Shown here in pieces: positions 56,642-64,000 of a stretch of 64,000 bases of DNA. Made by a program: the position numbers and the translations under genes. Position 1 is the first letter of the stretch, and each line of letters starts with the position of its first letter. Source of the stretch: an uncultured Eubacteriales bacterium (GTDB lineage Bacteria; Bacillota; Clostridia; Oscillospirales; Oscillospiraceae); assembly GCA_900549475.1 (NCBI GenBank), contig UROF01000009.1, forward strand, positions 31,171-95,170. The letters run 5' to 3'. The notes under the pieces are model-generated. The model did no database searches, had not been told where the DNA came from, and worked only from the letters and a program-made list of their open reading frames with translations.

Positions 56642-58728
56642 CTGTCTCCTTTCTCTTCATTTCCCAATATCCGGCGCAGCCGTGCCACGTACGGGCACTG
56701 CTCCAGGTCCGCCCGGCGGCCGGGCTGCAGGCGCAGTACCACCCGGTCCTCCCGGGGCGTCAGCAGGATCAGTCCCCGCTCAGCAAAGACTTCCACGCCA
56801 ACAGCCGCCCGCAGAAAGCTCTCGCTGCCGTCCAGAGACGTGGCCAGACGGCGCAGCAAAGGCAGGCGGTGGCTGCACACCGCTCCGCTGCGGCCCATAC
56901 GCTCTATACAGCGCCACAGGGCAATAAACTGTTCCCGTCCCGGCAGAAGGCGCAGGGCCTCCTTATGGGTGATCTTTTCCCCCCGGGTCAGCCGCTCCAC
57001 CAGGTCCAGGCACTCCCGTTCCCGGCCGCTGGGCTCCACAGAGGGCCGCAGGTCGATCATCTGCAGCTGTACATTGCTGTTGCCCCGGAATTCATTGATC
57101 TGTAAATAGAAGGCCGCGTCTACCCGGCTGCCAGCCGACACGCCGCACTCCTCCGCCGTGGTGGAGAAGAAAATGGCGTCCAGATGGCAGGTGCCTTTGC
57201 TCAGGCGCAGCTTCATATGCCGGTTCTGGCCCACGCTCTGCAGGCTCTCCACCTTGGCGCCCATCAAGGCGAACACTGGACGGCTGTTTCCGGCGCCATA
57301 GGGTTCCAGGCGGCTGAGCTCCTCCACTTCCTCCAACGTGACAGCCTCCGGGTGGCGCAAAACCACATCCACCTCCAGGGAGGATACCGGCGCCTCCCCG
57401 TTGCAGTACTCCCGTACACAGCGGTTCATCCGCTGCCGGAAGGCGGGAATATCCTCCTCCCGGATATTGAAGCCCGCCGCCAAAGCGTGGCCGCCGAAGT
57501 CCACCAGCAGGTCGGAGCAGGATTCCAGCGCGGCAAAGAGATTGAAGCCTCCGTAACTGCGGCAGGAGCCCTTTCCTACACCGTTTTGCAGGTGGATCAT
57601 AAAACTGGGGCAGGAATACTTTTCACTCAGACGTGAGGCAACGATCCCCACCACGCCCTGATGCCACACCTCACTGGAGAGGACAAGGGCGCTGCGCTCC
57701 CCGGCGGGGAGATGCTCGATCTGGCCCACCGCCTGGGCAAAGATCTCCTGCTCCACCGCCTGGCGCTCCCGGTTCAGGTCGCACAGCTCCCGGGCCATCC
57801 GTTCCGCCTGGGCGCTGTCGTCGGTGAGGAGCAGATTGGCGGCCAGTTCCGCCTCTCCCATACGCCCGGCGGCGTTGATCCGCGGGGCCAGGACGAAGCC
57901 GATCTGGATAGAGGTGATCTCTTTATCCAAAAGCCCCGTCTCTTTCAGCAGGGCCCGCAGGCCCAGGAAATCTGTATTGGAAATGGCCTCCAGACCCCGG
58001 CAGACGATGGTGCGGTTCTCATCACTCATGCGCATCACATCGGCCACCGTGCCGATGGCTGCCAGAGTGCAGTAGCGGGCAAAGAGGGCGTCCTCCTTCT
58101 GTCCCCCCAGCGCCAGTACCAGCTTCAAGGCCACGCCCACGCCGGCCAGGTGCTTGAAGGGATAGGGACAATCCGGCCGCCTGGGGTCCACTACGGCGGC
58201 GGCATCAGGCAGCGTATCCTTGCACTCGTGGTGGTCGGTGATCACCAGATCCATCCCGATCTCCCGGGCAAAGCGGGCCTCCTCCACGCCGGTAATGCCG
58301 CAGTCCACAGTGATCACCAGGGTCACTCCCTGGTCACGCAGGGTCCGCAGGGCATCGCAGCCCAGACCATACCCCTCCTCGATGCGGCGGGGGATATAGA
58401 AAGTGCAGTCTCCGCCGCGGCGGCGCAGATAGTCCACCAGCAGCACAGTGGCAGTAATGCCATCCACATCATAATCGCCGAATACCGCGATCTTCTCTCC
58501 CTGGTTCAGGGCAAGGTTGATGCGCTCCACCGCCTTGTCCATATCCCGCATCAGCAGCGGAGAGTAACTCAGCTGCCGCTCCCGCTCCAGCATCGGCAGG
58601 GTTTCCTCCGGCGCGGCAGCCCCCCGGGCCGCCAGTACGGCGGAAAGCAGAGCAGGATACCCCGCCGCGCGCAGCCGCTCTACTGCTTCCGCATCATAAT
58701 CACCGCCGGTCCACCGGTCATATCGCAT
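56638..58728 (-). CDS. recJ: Single-stranded-DNA-specific exonuclease RecJ
   Basis: A 696-residue 5'-3' exonuclease of recombination and mismatch repair. DHH-family motifs: VFGDYDVDG (about 82-90), TVDCGI and TDHHE (D165-H166-H167). DHHA1 and OB domains follow, then a C-terminal extension typical of Firmicutes RecJ. AAAGGAGG precedes the ATG. First gene of a run recJ-relA-dtd-MBL-hemZ-kinase-zinc ribbon-SpoVB-like with short gaps or overlaps. Confidence 0.95.
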   Translation of the reverse strand: MRYDRWTGGDYDAEAVERLRAAGYPALLSAVLAARGAAAPEETLPMLERERQLSYSPLLMRDMDKAVERINLALNQGEKIAVFGDYDVDGITATVLLVDYLRRRGGDCTFYIPRRIEEGYGLGCDALRTLRDQGVTLVITVDCGITGVEEARFAREIGMDLVITDHHECKDTLPDAAAVVDPRRPDCPYPFKHLAGVGVALKLVLALGGQKEDALFARYCTLAAIGTVADVMRMSDENRTIVCRGLEAISNTDFLGLRALLKETGLLDKEITSIQIGFVLAPRINAAGRMGEAELAANLLLTDDSAQAERMARELCDLNRERQAVEQEIFAQAVGQIEHLPAGERSALVLSSEVWHQGVVGIVASRLSEKYSCPSFMIHLQNGVGKGSCRSYGGFNLFAALESCSDLLVDFGGHALAAGFNIREEDIPAFRQRMNRCVREYCNGEAPVSSLEVDVVLRHPEAVTLEEVEELSRLEPYGAGNSRPVFALMGAKVESLQSVGQNRHMKLRLSKGTCHLDAIFFSTTAEECGVSAGSRVDAAFYLQINEFRGNSNVQLQMIDLRPSVEPSGRERECLDLVERLTRGEKITHKEALRLLPGREQFIALWRCIERMGRSGAVCSHRLPLLRRLATSLDGSESFLRAAVGVEVFAERGLILLTPREDRVVLRLQPGRRADLEQCPYVARLRRILGNEEKGDR

Positions 58729-58805
58729 GGGTATCCCCTCCTTTCCTGTGGAATATCGGCCCGTACGATCCTCCAACGGGCATATTATCCCAAAATAACC
58801 ATATT

Positions 58806-58834
58806 ATTATAGCAAATAAACACCGCTCCGTAAA
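58806..58834 (-). promoter_or_regulatory. recJ operon promoter
   Basis: Minus strand: TTTACG (58829-58834), 17-nt spacer, TATAAT (58806-58811). Confidence 0.7.
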
Positions 58835-58885
58835 GGTAAAAATTCCTACGTTTTCTCCCCAAATGGTGGGGATCAGCCTGCCGAT

Positions 58886-58914
58886 TTGACGAACTGGGAG
58901 AAATCTGTTACAAT
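58886..58914 (+). promoter_or_regulatory. Promoter of the SLH-domain gene
   Basis: TTGACG (58886-58891), 17-nt spacer, TACAAT (58909-58914), 45 nt before the ATG. Confidence 0.82.
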
Positions 58915-58959
58915 ATCACCCGCAAACCGTGAATTTACGAAAGAAGAGGTCCCCAATTC

Positions 58960-60009
58960 ATGAGAAATAAGCTCTTATCCCTGGCACTGGCGCTGGTGCT
59001 GTGTCTGGGGTTGATTCTTCCTGCTTCCGCCGCATCCTCCGGCTACAGTGATATCCCCAGCGGACACTGGTCTGAGGAGAGCGTCCGCCGGGCTACCCAG
59101 CTGGGTCTGTTTGAAGGCACAGGAGACGGCAAGTTCGGCCGCGGCCAGCCCATCACCCGGGCCGCCTTTGTCACCGCCATGGTGCGGCTGTTCGGATGGG
59201 AAGAAGTCACTCCCGCCAAAGCAAGCTATACCGACGTGACGTCCAACCGCTGGTTCTACACCGCTATCGAGACAGCCCGTGCCAACGGCGCCTTCGCCTC
59301 CACCAGCGGTGCCTTCCATCCCACCGCAAACATCACCCGTGAGGAAATGGCCGTCATGCTCATCCGCAGCCTGGACTACGCCTCCCTGGCCGGTACCGCC
59401 GGCAGCTACAGCAGCCCCTTCACCGATGTGACCACCAACAAGGGCTTCATCACCCTTGCCTACGATCTGGGGATCGTAGACGGCGTAGGAAACGGCAAAT
59501 TTGCTCCGGACAGCACCGCTACCCGGGAGCAGGCTGCCGCTATGCTGGTACGCCTTTATGACCGGCTCCACGCCAGATCCACCAAGCTCTCCACCGCCGA
59601 CAGCTACACCAAGATCACCGCGGAGACACCCAAGGCCAGCGACAGCGACGCCATGCCCACCACACCGCTGGAGCCCATCGGTGAGCTGTACGCCCAGCTG
59701 AGAAGCGCCAAGAACCGGGGCACCGATCTCAGCCGTGCCGTCCTCTGTCTCACGGAAGGAGGAGTGCGCACCATTACCTCCAGCAGCGGCATTGTGGCCA
59801 CGGACACCCTCTCTGCCGACGAGGTGCAGGACATTCTCTCCCGCAGCGGTGTAAAAACCTACTACTCCACCCGGTATGAGAGCGCCTACTGCATCTACCG
59901 TCCCAACAGCTACCAGACCGCTACCCTCTGGTATCAGAGCGATGAGAGTCTGGCGGCCAAGCTCCAGCTGGCCCGGCTTTTCGGTGTGACCAAGTACATT
60001 TTTGTGTGA
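58960..60009 (+). CDS. Secreted S-layer-homology (SLH) domain protein
   Basis: A 349-residue exported protein. The signal peptide MRNKLLSLALALVLCLGLILPASAAS has a cleavage site near residue 25. Three SLH repeats follow (about 28-75, 85-135, 147-198), each with the pattern YSDIP/YTDV...W...A...G...G...F.P...ITRxxxxxM. These anchor proteins to pyruvylated cell-wall polymer. The C-terminal ~140 residues (about 205-349) have no recognised domain. Monocistronic, with its own promoter and terminator. Ser/Thr-rich spacer around 205-235. Confidence 0.9.
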   Translation: MRNKLLSLALALVLCLGLILPASAASSGYSDIPSGHWSEESVRRATQLGLFEGTGDGKFGRGQPITRAAFVTAMVRLFGWEEVTPAKASYTDVTSNRWFYTAIETARANGAFASTSGAFHPTANITREEMAVMLIRSLDYASLAGTAGSYSSPFTDVTTNKGFITLAYDLGIVDGVGNGKFAPDSTATREQAAAMLVRLYDRLHARSTKLSTADSYTKITAETPKASDSDAMPTTPLEPIGELYAQLRSAKNRGTDLSRAVLCLTEGGVRTITSSSGIVATDTLSADEVQDILSRSGVKTYYSTRYESAYCIYRPNSYQTATLWYQSDESLAAKLQLARLFGVTKYIFV

Positions 60010-60031
60010 GCCTTTTGTCCAGATAATGCCA

Positions 60032-60084
60032 CAGGCCCGGAACACCCCCTGAGGGAGGTTCCGGGCCTGCTTCTTTTCTTTTTA
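60032..60084 (+). terminator. Terminator of the SLH gene
   Basis: CAGGCCCGGAAC with GTTCCGGGCCTG, followed by CTTCTTTTCTTTTT. It overlaps the end of the convergent small gene. Confidence 0.88.
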
Positions 60085-60351
60085 TCGGTTGACCCTTACC
60101 GGGTCCAGCTGATAGATGCTGTTCATCGTCTCCACCACGATCCGCCCGGTCTCCTTATCCTTTTTCCAGGACTGGACATAACTGGTGCGGATGTACCGGT
60201 CGCAGGGATCGCCCCGCCGGTCATACCGGCAATGGAGCAGGACACAGCCTTCATCCATCTTGGCCTCTCCAATGCAGCCCAGGTTCTCTCTATCCTCCGG
60301 GCTGGCCTTGGCTACCCCTTCCTTGTCGGTGATCCTGACGATCTGATACAT
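60082..60351 (-). CDS. Hypothetical protein, 89 residues
   Basis: A soluble basic/acidic protein (MYQIVRITDKEGVAKASPED..., ending LDPVRVNR) with Cys at about 26, 36, 41 and 50 but no clear zinc pattern. AGGAGGGG precedes the ATG. It has a perfect consensus promoter 137 nt upstream (60488-60516). I do not recognise the family. Confidence 0.7.
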   Translation of the reverse strand: MYQIVRITDKEGVAKASPEDRENLGCIGEAKMDEGCVLLHCRYDRRGDPCDRYIRTSYVQSWKKDKETGRIVVETMNSIYQLDPVRVNR

Positions 60352-60487
60352 GGAATCCCCTCCTGTGCTCTCAAACAGCGCTTCTGCCGCCCGGCTGCCG
60401 TTTTCACGGACACGGTGCCGCTTTTTTCTGTCTCAGCGCCGGTACCGCCCTGTCTGTCATACAGAGAACGGTACACAACAATGCTTA

Positions 60488-60516
60488 ATTATATGACCAG
60501 GAAATGATTTTGTCAA
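60488..60516 (-). promoter_or_regulatory. Consensus promoter of the 89-residue gene
   Basis: Minus strand: TTGACA (60511-60516), 17-nt spacer, TATAAT (60488-60493), both hexamers perfect. The leader is about 130 nt. A GC-rich hairpin (60533-60566) lies upstream, after the P-loop gene. Confidence 0.88.
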
Positions 60517-60589
60517 ACCCTGTCAATAAGTTACGGCCCGGTGCGCAATCCTGCGCGCCGGGCCGTTTGCTGCCAGATCAGGCGGCGTC

Positions 60590-61000
60590 TTACATGAACC
60601 GCCGCATGGTATCGGTGGCGGTATCGGGGTCAGCACTGATGGTGATCGTGCATTTCATACCGATAGGAGACGTAAAGCCATCCAGCCAGGTCAGGAACTC
60701 GTCCACCTCGCGCTGATCGGAACTACGTGCCACCTTGCAGAGATTGTCGATAAAGATATGGGAAATATCGTAATTGCCCGCATACAGACCACAGATAAAG
60801 CCCCGCAGCGTATGGAAGCTGTCGATAGAAAACTCAGAGGCATCTACCAGGCGGGTCTGGTGGCGCAGATTAAAACTCATGTTTCTGGTAGGCTCGATGC
60901 ACACCATGCAACCGGCCTCCGTTTCGGCGGCGCCGTTCATCAGCTCCAACAGCTGCTTGGTCTTGCCCTCACCGGAGCCGCTCATAATCAGTCTAACCAT
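60590..61000 (-). CDS. Small stand-alone P-loop protein of unknown function
   Basis: A 136-residue protein with Walker A SGSGEGKTK (about 7-15) at the extreme N-terminus and a Walker-B-like HIFIDNLCKVA (about 82-92). Otherwise there is no additional domain. The length is just enough for a minimal ASCE-type ATPase core. AAAGGAG precedes the ATG, and it has its own promoter. Function unknown; it may be a regulatory NTPase or a thymidine-kinase-like fold. Confidence 0.75.
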   Translation of the reverse strand: MVRLIMSGSGEGKTKQLLELMNGAAETEAGCMVCIEPTRNMSFNLRHQTRLVDASEFSIDSFHTLRGFICGLYAGNYDISHIFIDNLCKVARSSDQREVDEFLTWLDGFTSPIGMKCTITISADPDTATDTMRRFM

Positions 61001-61051
61001 AAGAAATCACTCCTTTATAATTTGGGTGGAAGACTTATTATTGATAGATAC

Positions 61052-61080
61052 AGCATACCACACCCCGGCGAGAAACACAA
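61052..61080 (-). promoter_or_regulatory. Promoter of the small P-loop gene
   Basis: Minus strand: TTGTGT (61075-61080), 17-nt spacer, TATGCT (61052-61057). The 61081-61214 stretch toward pgi holds GC-rich hairpins (e.g. CGCCCCGCCCC-ATAAT-GGGGCGGGGCG, 61127-61153) that may end pgi transcription. Confidence 0.65.
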
Positions 61081-61214
61081 CGGGAAAAATTACTTTTTGA
61101 AAAAAACAGGTTAAGGGGATGTGAATCGCCCCGCCCCATAATGGGGCGGGGCGCTCGTACGCCGCAGGAGCGGCGGACCTGGGCAAGCCCGGGTCTGCCG
61201 TCCTATTCTGTTTT

Positions 61215-62537
61215 TTACCGGCCCAGCTTCTCCCGCAGAGCCGCACCCATCTCTTCGTAGCCGGGCTTGCCCAGGAGAGCAAACATATTCTTCTTATATG
61301 CCTCCACACCGGGCTGGTCAAAGGGATTCACACCCAGCAGATAGCCGCTCAGGCCGCAGGCATACTCAAAGAAGTACACCAGCTCGCCATAGGTATAGGC
61401 GTTGATCTCTCCTGCCCGGACGATCAGGTTGGGCACACCGCCCTCCACGTGGGCCAGAAGCGTACCGTCCATAGCCTGCGTGGCGATAAAGTCCATATCC
61501 TTCCCTGCCAGGAAGTTCAGGCCGTCGCCGTCAGCCTCATCCCGGGGCACGCACAGCTTGCAGGCACTGGGGCCAAAACGCACCACTGTCTCAAACATGT
61601 GGCGCTCGCCCTGCTGGATATACTGACCCATGGAGTGGAGATCCGCGGTGAACTCCACGCTGGCAGGAAACAGGCCCTTGTTCTCCTTGCCCTCGCTCTC
61701 GCCGTAGAGCTGCTTCCACCACTCGGCAAAGAAGCGGAACCGGGGCTCATAACCCGCCAGGATCTCGATCTTCTTGCCCTGAGCATACAGATCGCTGCGG
61801 GCGGCGGCGTACTGCCAAGCGGGGTTGGCATCCAGATCCGCCTTCCGGCAGGTCTCCATCATGTCGGAGGCACCCCGCATCACTTCGTCCAGATCCACTC
61901 CGGACACAGCGATGGGCAGAAGGCCCACGGCAGTGAGGACGCTGTAGCGGCCGCCCACGTCATCGGGCACCACGAAGGTCTCATAGCCCTCGGCATCCGC
62001 CAGGGACTTGAGGGCCCCACGGGCCTTGTCGGTGGTGGCGTAGATCCGCTTTGCCGCCTCCGCTTTGCCGTACTTCTTCTCCATCAGCTCCTTAAAGAAC
62101 CGGAAGGCCACCGCAGGCTCTGTGGTGGTACCGGACTTGGAGATGACGTTGACAGAGAAATCATCCTCACCGATCAGGTCGATGATCTCCTGCAGGGCGT
62201 CGCCGGAAAGGCCATTGCCCGCAAAGTAGATATTGGGGGTATCCTTCTTCTTCAGGTTATAGTTGTTGGAGCACAGCAGCTCGATGGCGCTGCGGGCGCC
62301 CAGGTAGGAACCGCCGATACCCACCACCACCAGAGCCTTGCTGTCGCTCTGGATCTTTTTGGCGGCGGCCTTGATGCGGGCATACTCCTCCTTGTCATAG
62401 TCCCGGGGCAGGTTCACCCAGCCCACAAAGTCGTTGCCCCGTCCGCTGGCCTCCTGCAGCCAGGTATTGGCCTGGGCAAGACCCTGGACATACTTGTCGA
62501 CCTGTACGGAAGCGTTGCTGAAATCCACCTTCAACAT
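61215..62537 (-). CDS. pgi: Glucose-6-phosphate isomerase
   Basis: A 440-residue glycolytic isomerase. VVVGIGGSYLGARSAIELL (about 70-88), VISKSGTTTEPAVAFR (about 130-145) and DDVGGRYSVLTAVGLLP are the SIS-domain signatures. GRYSV and QQGERHMFETV hold catalytic residues. The ATG at 62537 follows AGGAGG by about 9 nt. Single gene with its own promoter. Confidence 0.97.
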   Translation of the reverse strand: MLKVDFSNASVQVDKYVQGLAQANTWLQEASGRGNDFVGWVNLPRDYDKEEYARIKAAAKKIQSDSKALVVVGIGGSYLGARSAIELLCSNNYNLKKKDTPNIYFAGNGLSGDALQEIIDLIGEDDFSVNVISKSGTTTEPAVAFRFFKELMEKKYGKAEAAKRIYATTDKARGALKSLADAEGYETFVVPDDVGGRYSVLTAVGLLPIAVSGVDLDEVMRGASDMMETCRKADLDANPAWQYAAARSDLYAQGKKIEILAGYEPRFRFFAEWWKQLYGESEGKENKGLFPASVEFTADLHSMGQYIQQGERHMFETVVRFGPSACKLCVPRDEADGDGLNFLAGKDMDFIATQAMDGTLLAHVEGGVPNLIVRAGEINAYTYGELVYFFEYACGLSGYLLGVNPFDQPGVEAYKKNMFALLGKPGYEEMGAALREKLGR

Positions 62538-62589
62538 ATATGGTATCCTCCTCATTCGTGCTTGGAAGCTATGATTATTGCTCCCAGTC

Positions 62590-62618
62590 AGTATAGCACA
62601 AAGCCCTTTGTCAGGCAA
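62590..62618 (-). promoter_or_regulatory. pgi promoter
   Basis: Minus strand: TTGCCT (62613-62618), 17-nt spacer, TATACT (62590-62595). Confidence 0.75.
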
Positions 62619-62652
62619 GGCAAAACCCGCCGCAGCCGGGAAAATCCACCTT

Positions 62653-63789
62653 TCATCCCCCCAGGAACGCCATTTGCAGGCACCGCATTAAAATTTGTCC
62701 GTAGCTGAGCCGCTCCACCGCCTCTTCAGCCACCAGAGGCAGCTCCGCCAATACCTCACCGCCGGAGCTCACTGTCAGGGTCCCTACCTGCTGGCCCTTT
62801 TCCACCGGTGCGGACAGCATCGGCTCCAGCTGGGTCTGGATCTCCATGGTGCCCAGCTTCTCCTTGCTCAGGAGAAGATTCTGCTCACCTTCCAGCACCG
62901 GCGTCACCACTGCCGCCGTACCCAATTCCACCGGGATGGGTGTCAGCGGCGATTCCGGCTCCACCTGCACCAGACCATAGGCGGCAAAGCCGTAGTTGAG
63001 GAGCACTTTGGCGCTCTCAAAGCGCTGGGTGGAGGTGGGGGACTTCAAAATCACCGCGATCAGCTCCATACCGTCCCGTTCCGCCGTAGCAGAGAGGCAG
63101 TAGAGCGCATCGTCGGTACTGCCGGTCTTGAGGCCTGTGGCTCCCTCGTAGTAGCGGATCAGTTTATTGGTATTGTTCAGTCCAAATTCCCCATCCCGCA
63201 GACTGTCCATCCAGATGGTAGTAAAGCGGCGGATATCCGGGTGGTGCAGGATCAGCTCTCGGCTCATAATGGCAATGTCGTAGGCGGAAGTCACATGTCC
63301 CTCCGCCGGGAGGCCGGTAGGATTGACAAAATGGGTATCCCCCATCCCCAGCTCTGCGGCGCGCTGGTTCATTTTTTCCACAAAGCCGTCGGCGCTGCCG
63401 GCAATATGCTCCGCCAGCGCTACAGAGGCGTCATTGGCCGAGGCTACACACACCGCCTTGAGCATATCTTCCACGGACATCTGCTCATTTTCCTCCAGCC
63501 AGATTTGGGAGCCGCCCATGGAGCAGGCATAAGCGGAAGCGGTGACCATATCATCGTAGTGCAGCGTACCGCTGTCGATGGCCTCCATTACCAACAGCAG
63601 CGTCATGACCTTGGTAACGCTGGCAGGCTCCAGCTGCTCATGCTCATTGACGGCATAGAGCACCTCTCCGGTGGTTTTCTCCATCAGCAGGCAGGCCTGG
63701 GCATCCACCGCCAGCTCCTCTGCGGCGGCGGGCATGGCCAGCGACAGCATCAGCAGCAGTGCCAGCAGGACGGATCGCAGTTTTTTCAT
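62653..63789 (-). CDS. D-alanyl-D-alanine carboxypeptidase (PBP5/DacF type)
   Basis: A 378-residue exported serine peptidase that trims peptidoglycan stem peptides. The signal peptide covers residues 1-23 (AAAEE). Catalytic motifs S57-V-T-K60, S117-A-N119 and K221-T-G223 are in order. A C-terminal beta-rich domain (about 275-350) and a terminal amphipathic helix probably hold it on the membrane. It has the DacF/DacB-like architecture seen in spore-formers. Confidence 0.95.
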   Translation of the reverse strand: MKKLRSVLLALLLMLSLAMPAAAEELAVDAQACLLMEKTTGEVLYAVNEHEQLEPASVTKVMTLLLVMEAIDSGTLHYDDMVTASAYACSMGGSQIWLEENEQMSVEDMLKAVCVASANDASVALAEHIAGSADGFVEKMNQRAAELGMGDTHFVNPTGLPAEGHVTSAYDIAIMSRELILHHPDIRRFTTIWMDSLRDGEFGLNNTNKLIRYYEGATGLKTGSTDDALYCLSATAERDGMELIAVILKSPTSTQRFESAKVLLNYGFAAYGLVQVEPESPLTPIPVELGTAAVVTPVLEGEQNLLLSKEKLGTMEIQTQLEPMLSAPVEKGQQVGTLTVSSGGEVLAELPLVAEEAVERLSYGQILMRCLQMAFLGG

Positions 63790-63884
63790 AGGGCAAGACC
63801 TTCCTTTTCCTCATTGTCCGCAGTTTCGTGGTACAAGGATATGACGGCAATGAGAAACAAATTCCTGCGTCGGGAATTTTCGCC

Positions 63885-63913
63885 TTGCATTTGCCCTGAG
63901 ATTCTGATATAAT
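63885..63913 (+). promoter_or_regulatory. tRNA-Gly promoter
   Basis: TTGCAT (63885-63890), 17-nt spacer, TATAAT (63908-63913), 11 nt before the mature tRNA 5' end. Confidence 0.85.
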
Positions 63914-63924
63914 AGCCTTCGTTC

Positions 63925-63998
63925 GCAGGGTTAGTACATCGGTAGTACATCGGCTTCCCAAGCCGAGGAGGCGGGTTCGATTCCCGTACCCTGCTCCA
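63925..63998 (+). tRNA. tRNA-Gly (anticodon CCC)
   Basis: Cloverleaf: acceptor GCAGGGT/ACCCTGC, D-arm GTAC-ATCGGTA-GTAC, anticodon stem TCGGC/GCCGA with loop TTCCCAA (anticodon CCC), T-arm GCGGG-TTCGATT-CCCGT, discriminator T and encoded CCA (63996-63998). U73 and CCC fit glycine, reading GGG codons. Confidence 0.95.
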
Positions 63999-64000
63999 AA

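Overview
The window reads as a chromosomal piece of a GC-rich, anaerobic, probably spore-forming Clostridia, most likely a gut Oscillospiraceae-type bacterium. This placement is an inference from gene content. It rests on Wood-Ljungdahl (acetyl-CoA pathway) genes, a Trp T-box, a THF riboswitch, LacI/PadR-type regulation, and YabP, YabQ, SpoVB and HemZ homologues. AAGGAGG-like ribosome binding sites and consensus sigma-A promoters with 17-nt spacers fit as well. No rRNA operon, CRISPR array, insertion sequence or prophage was seen.

Layout. (1) 1-3.5 kb: partial feoA with an operator-bearing promoter, a Gfo/Idh/MocA oxidoreductase, and a T-box-controlled trpB2. (2) 3.6-18.9 kb: carbonyl-branch Wood-Ljungdahl genes. 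These are a His-rich protein, CooT and a small unknown, then metF, cooC, acsD, an acsC-acsE fusion, acsB, the corrinoid activator acsV and a DUF3786 gene. The block is interrupted at 9.9-13.7 kb by an ECF sigma/DUF4179 pair, a Lar-like gene and a PadR/DUF2812 pair. (3) 19-27.5 kb: folate and methyl-branch genes. A THF riboswitch precedes folT, followed by folC, a trigger-factor-like isomerase, fhs, fchA, folD, a formate channel and 5-formyl-THF cyclo-ligase. Together these could take formate to methyl-THF and acetyl-CoA. CODH and formate dehydrogenase are not in the window. (4) 27.6-32.3 kb and 39.1-45.6 kb: two minus-strand sugar-acid or polyol catabolic clusters, with a LacI regulator whose likely operators occur at both. 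The second cluster has a LarA-type nickel-pincer racemase/epimerase homologue. (5) 32.6-39.0 kb: an F-type ATP synthase operon with unusual gene architecture, namely a b-delta fusion with reduced delta and gamma and beta in one open frame.

(6) 45.9-58.7 kb is mostly minus-strand housekeeping and sporulation: hpf, yabQ-divIC in one frame, yabP, an S4 protein, HU, SpoVB-like, zinc ribbon, uridine-kinase-like, hemZ, MBL hydrolase, dtd, relA and recJ. (7) 58.9-64 kb: an SLH protein, two small unknown genes, pgi, a D,D-carboxypeptidase and tRNA-Gly(CCC).

The observations most worth checking are the AcsC-AcsE fusion, the gamma-beta reading frame, the eukaryote-like formate-THF ligase, the LarA homologue under a LacI regulon, a candidate ~65-nt sRNA at 46.7 kb, and the leader RNAs of fhs and yabP.
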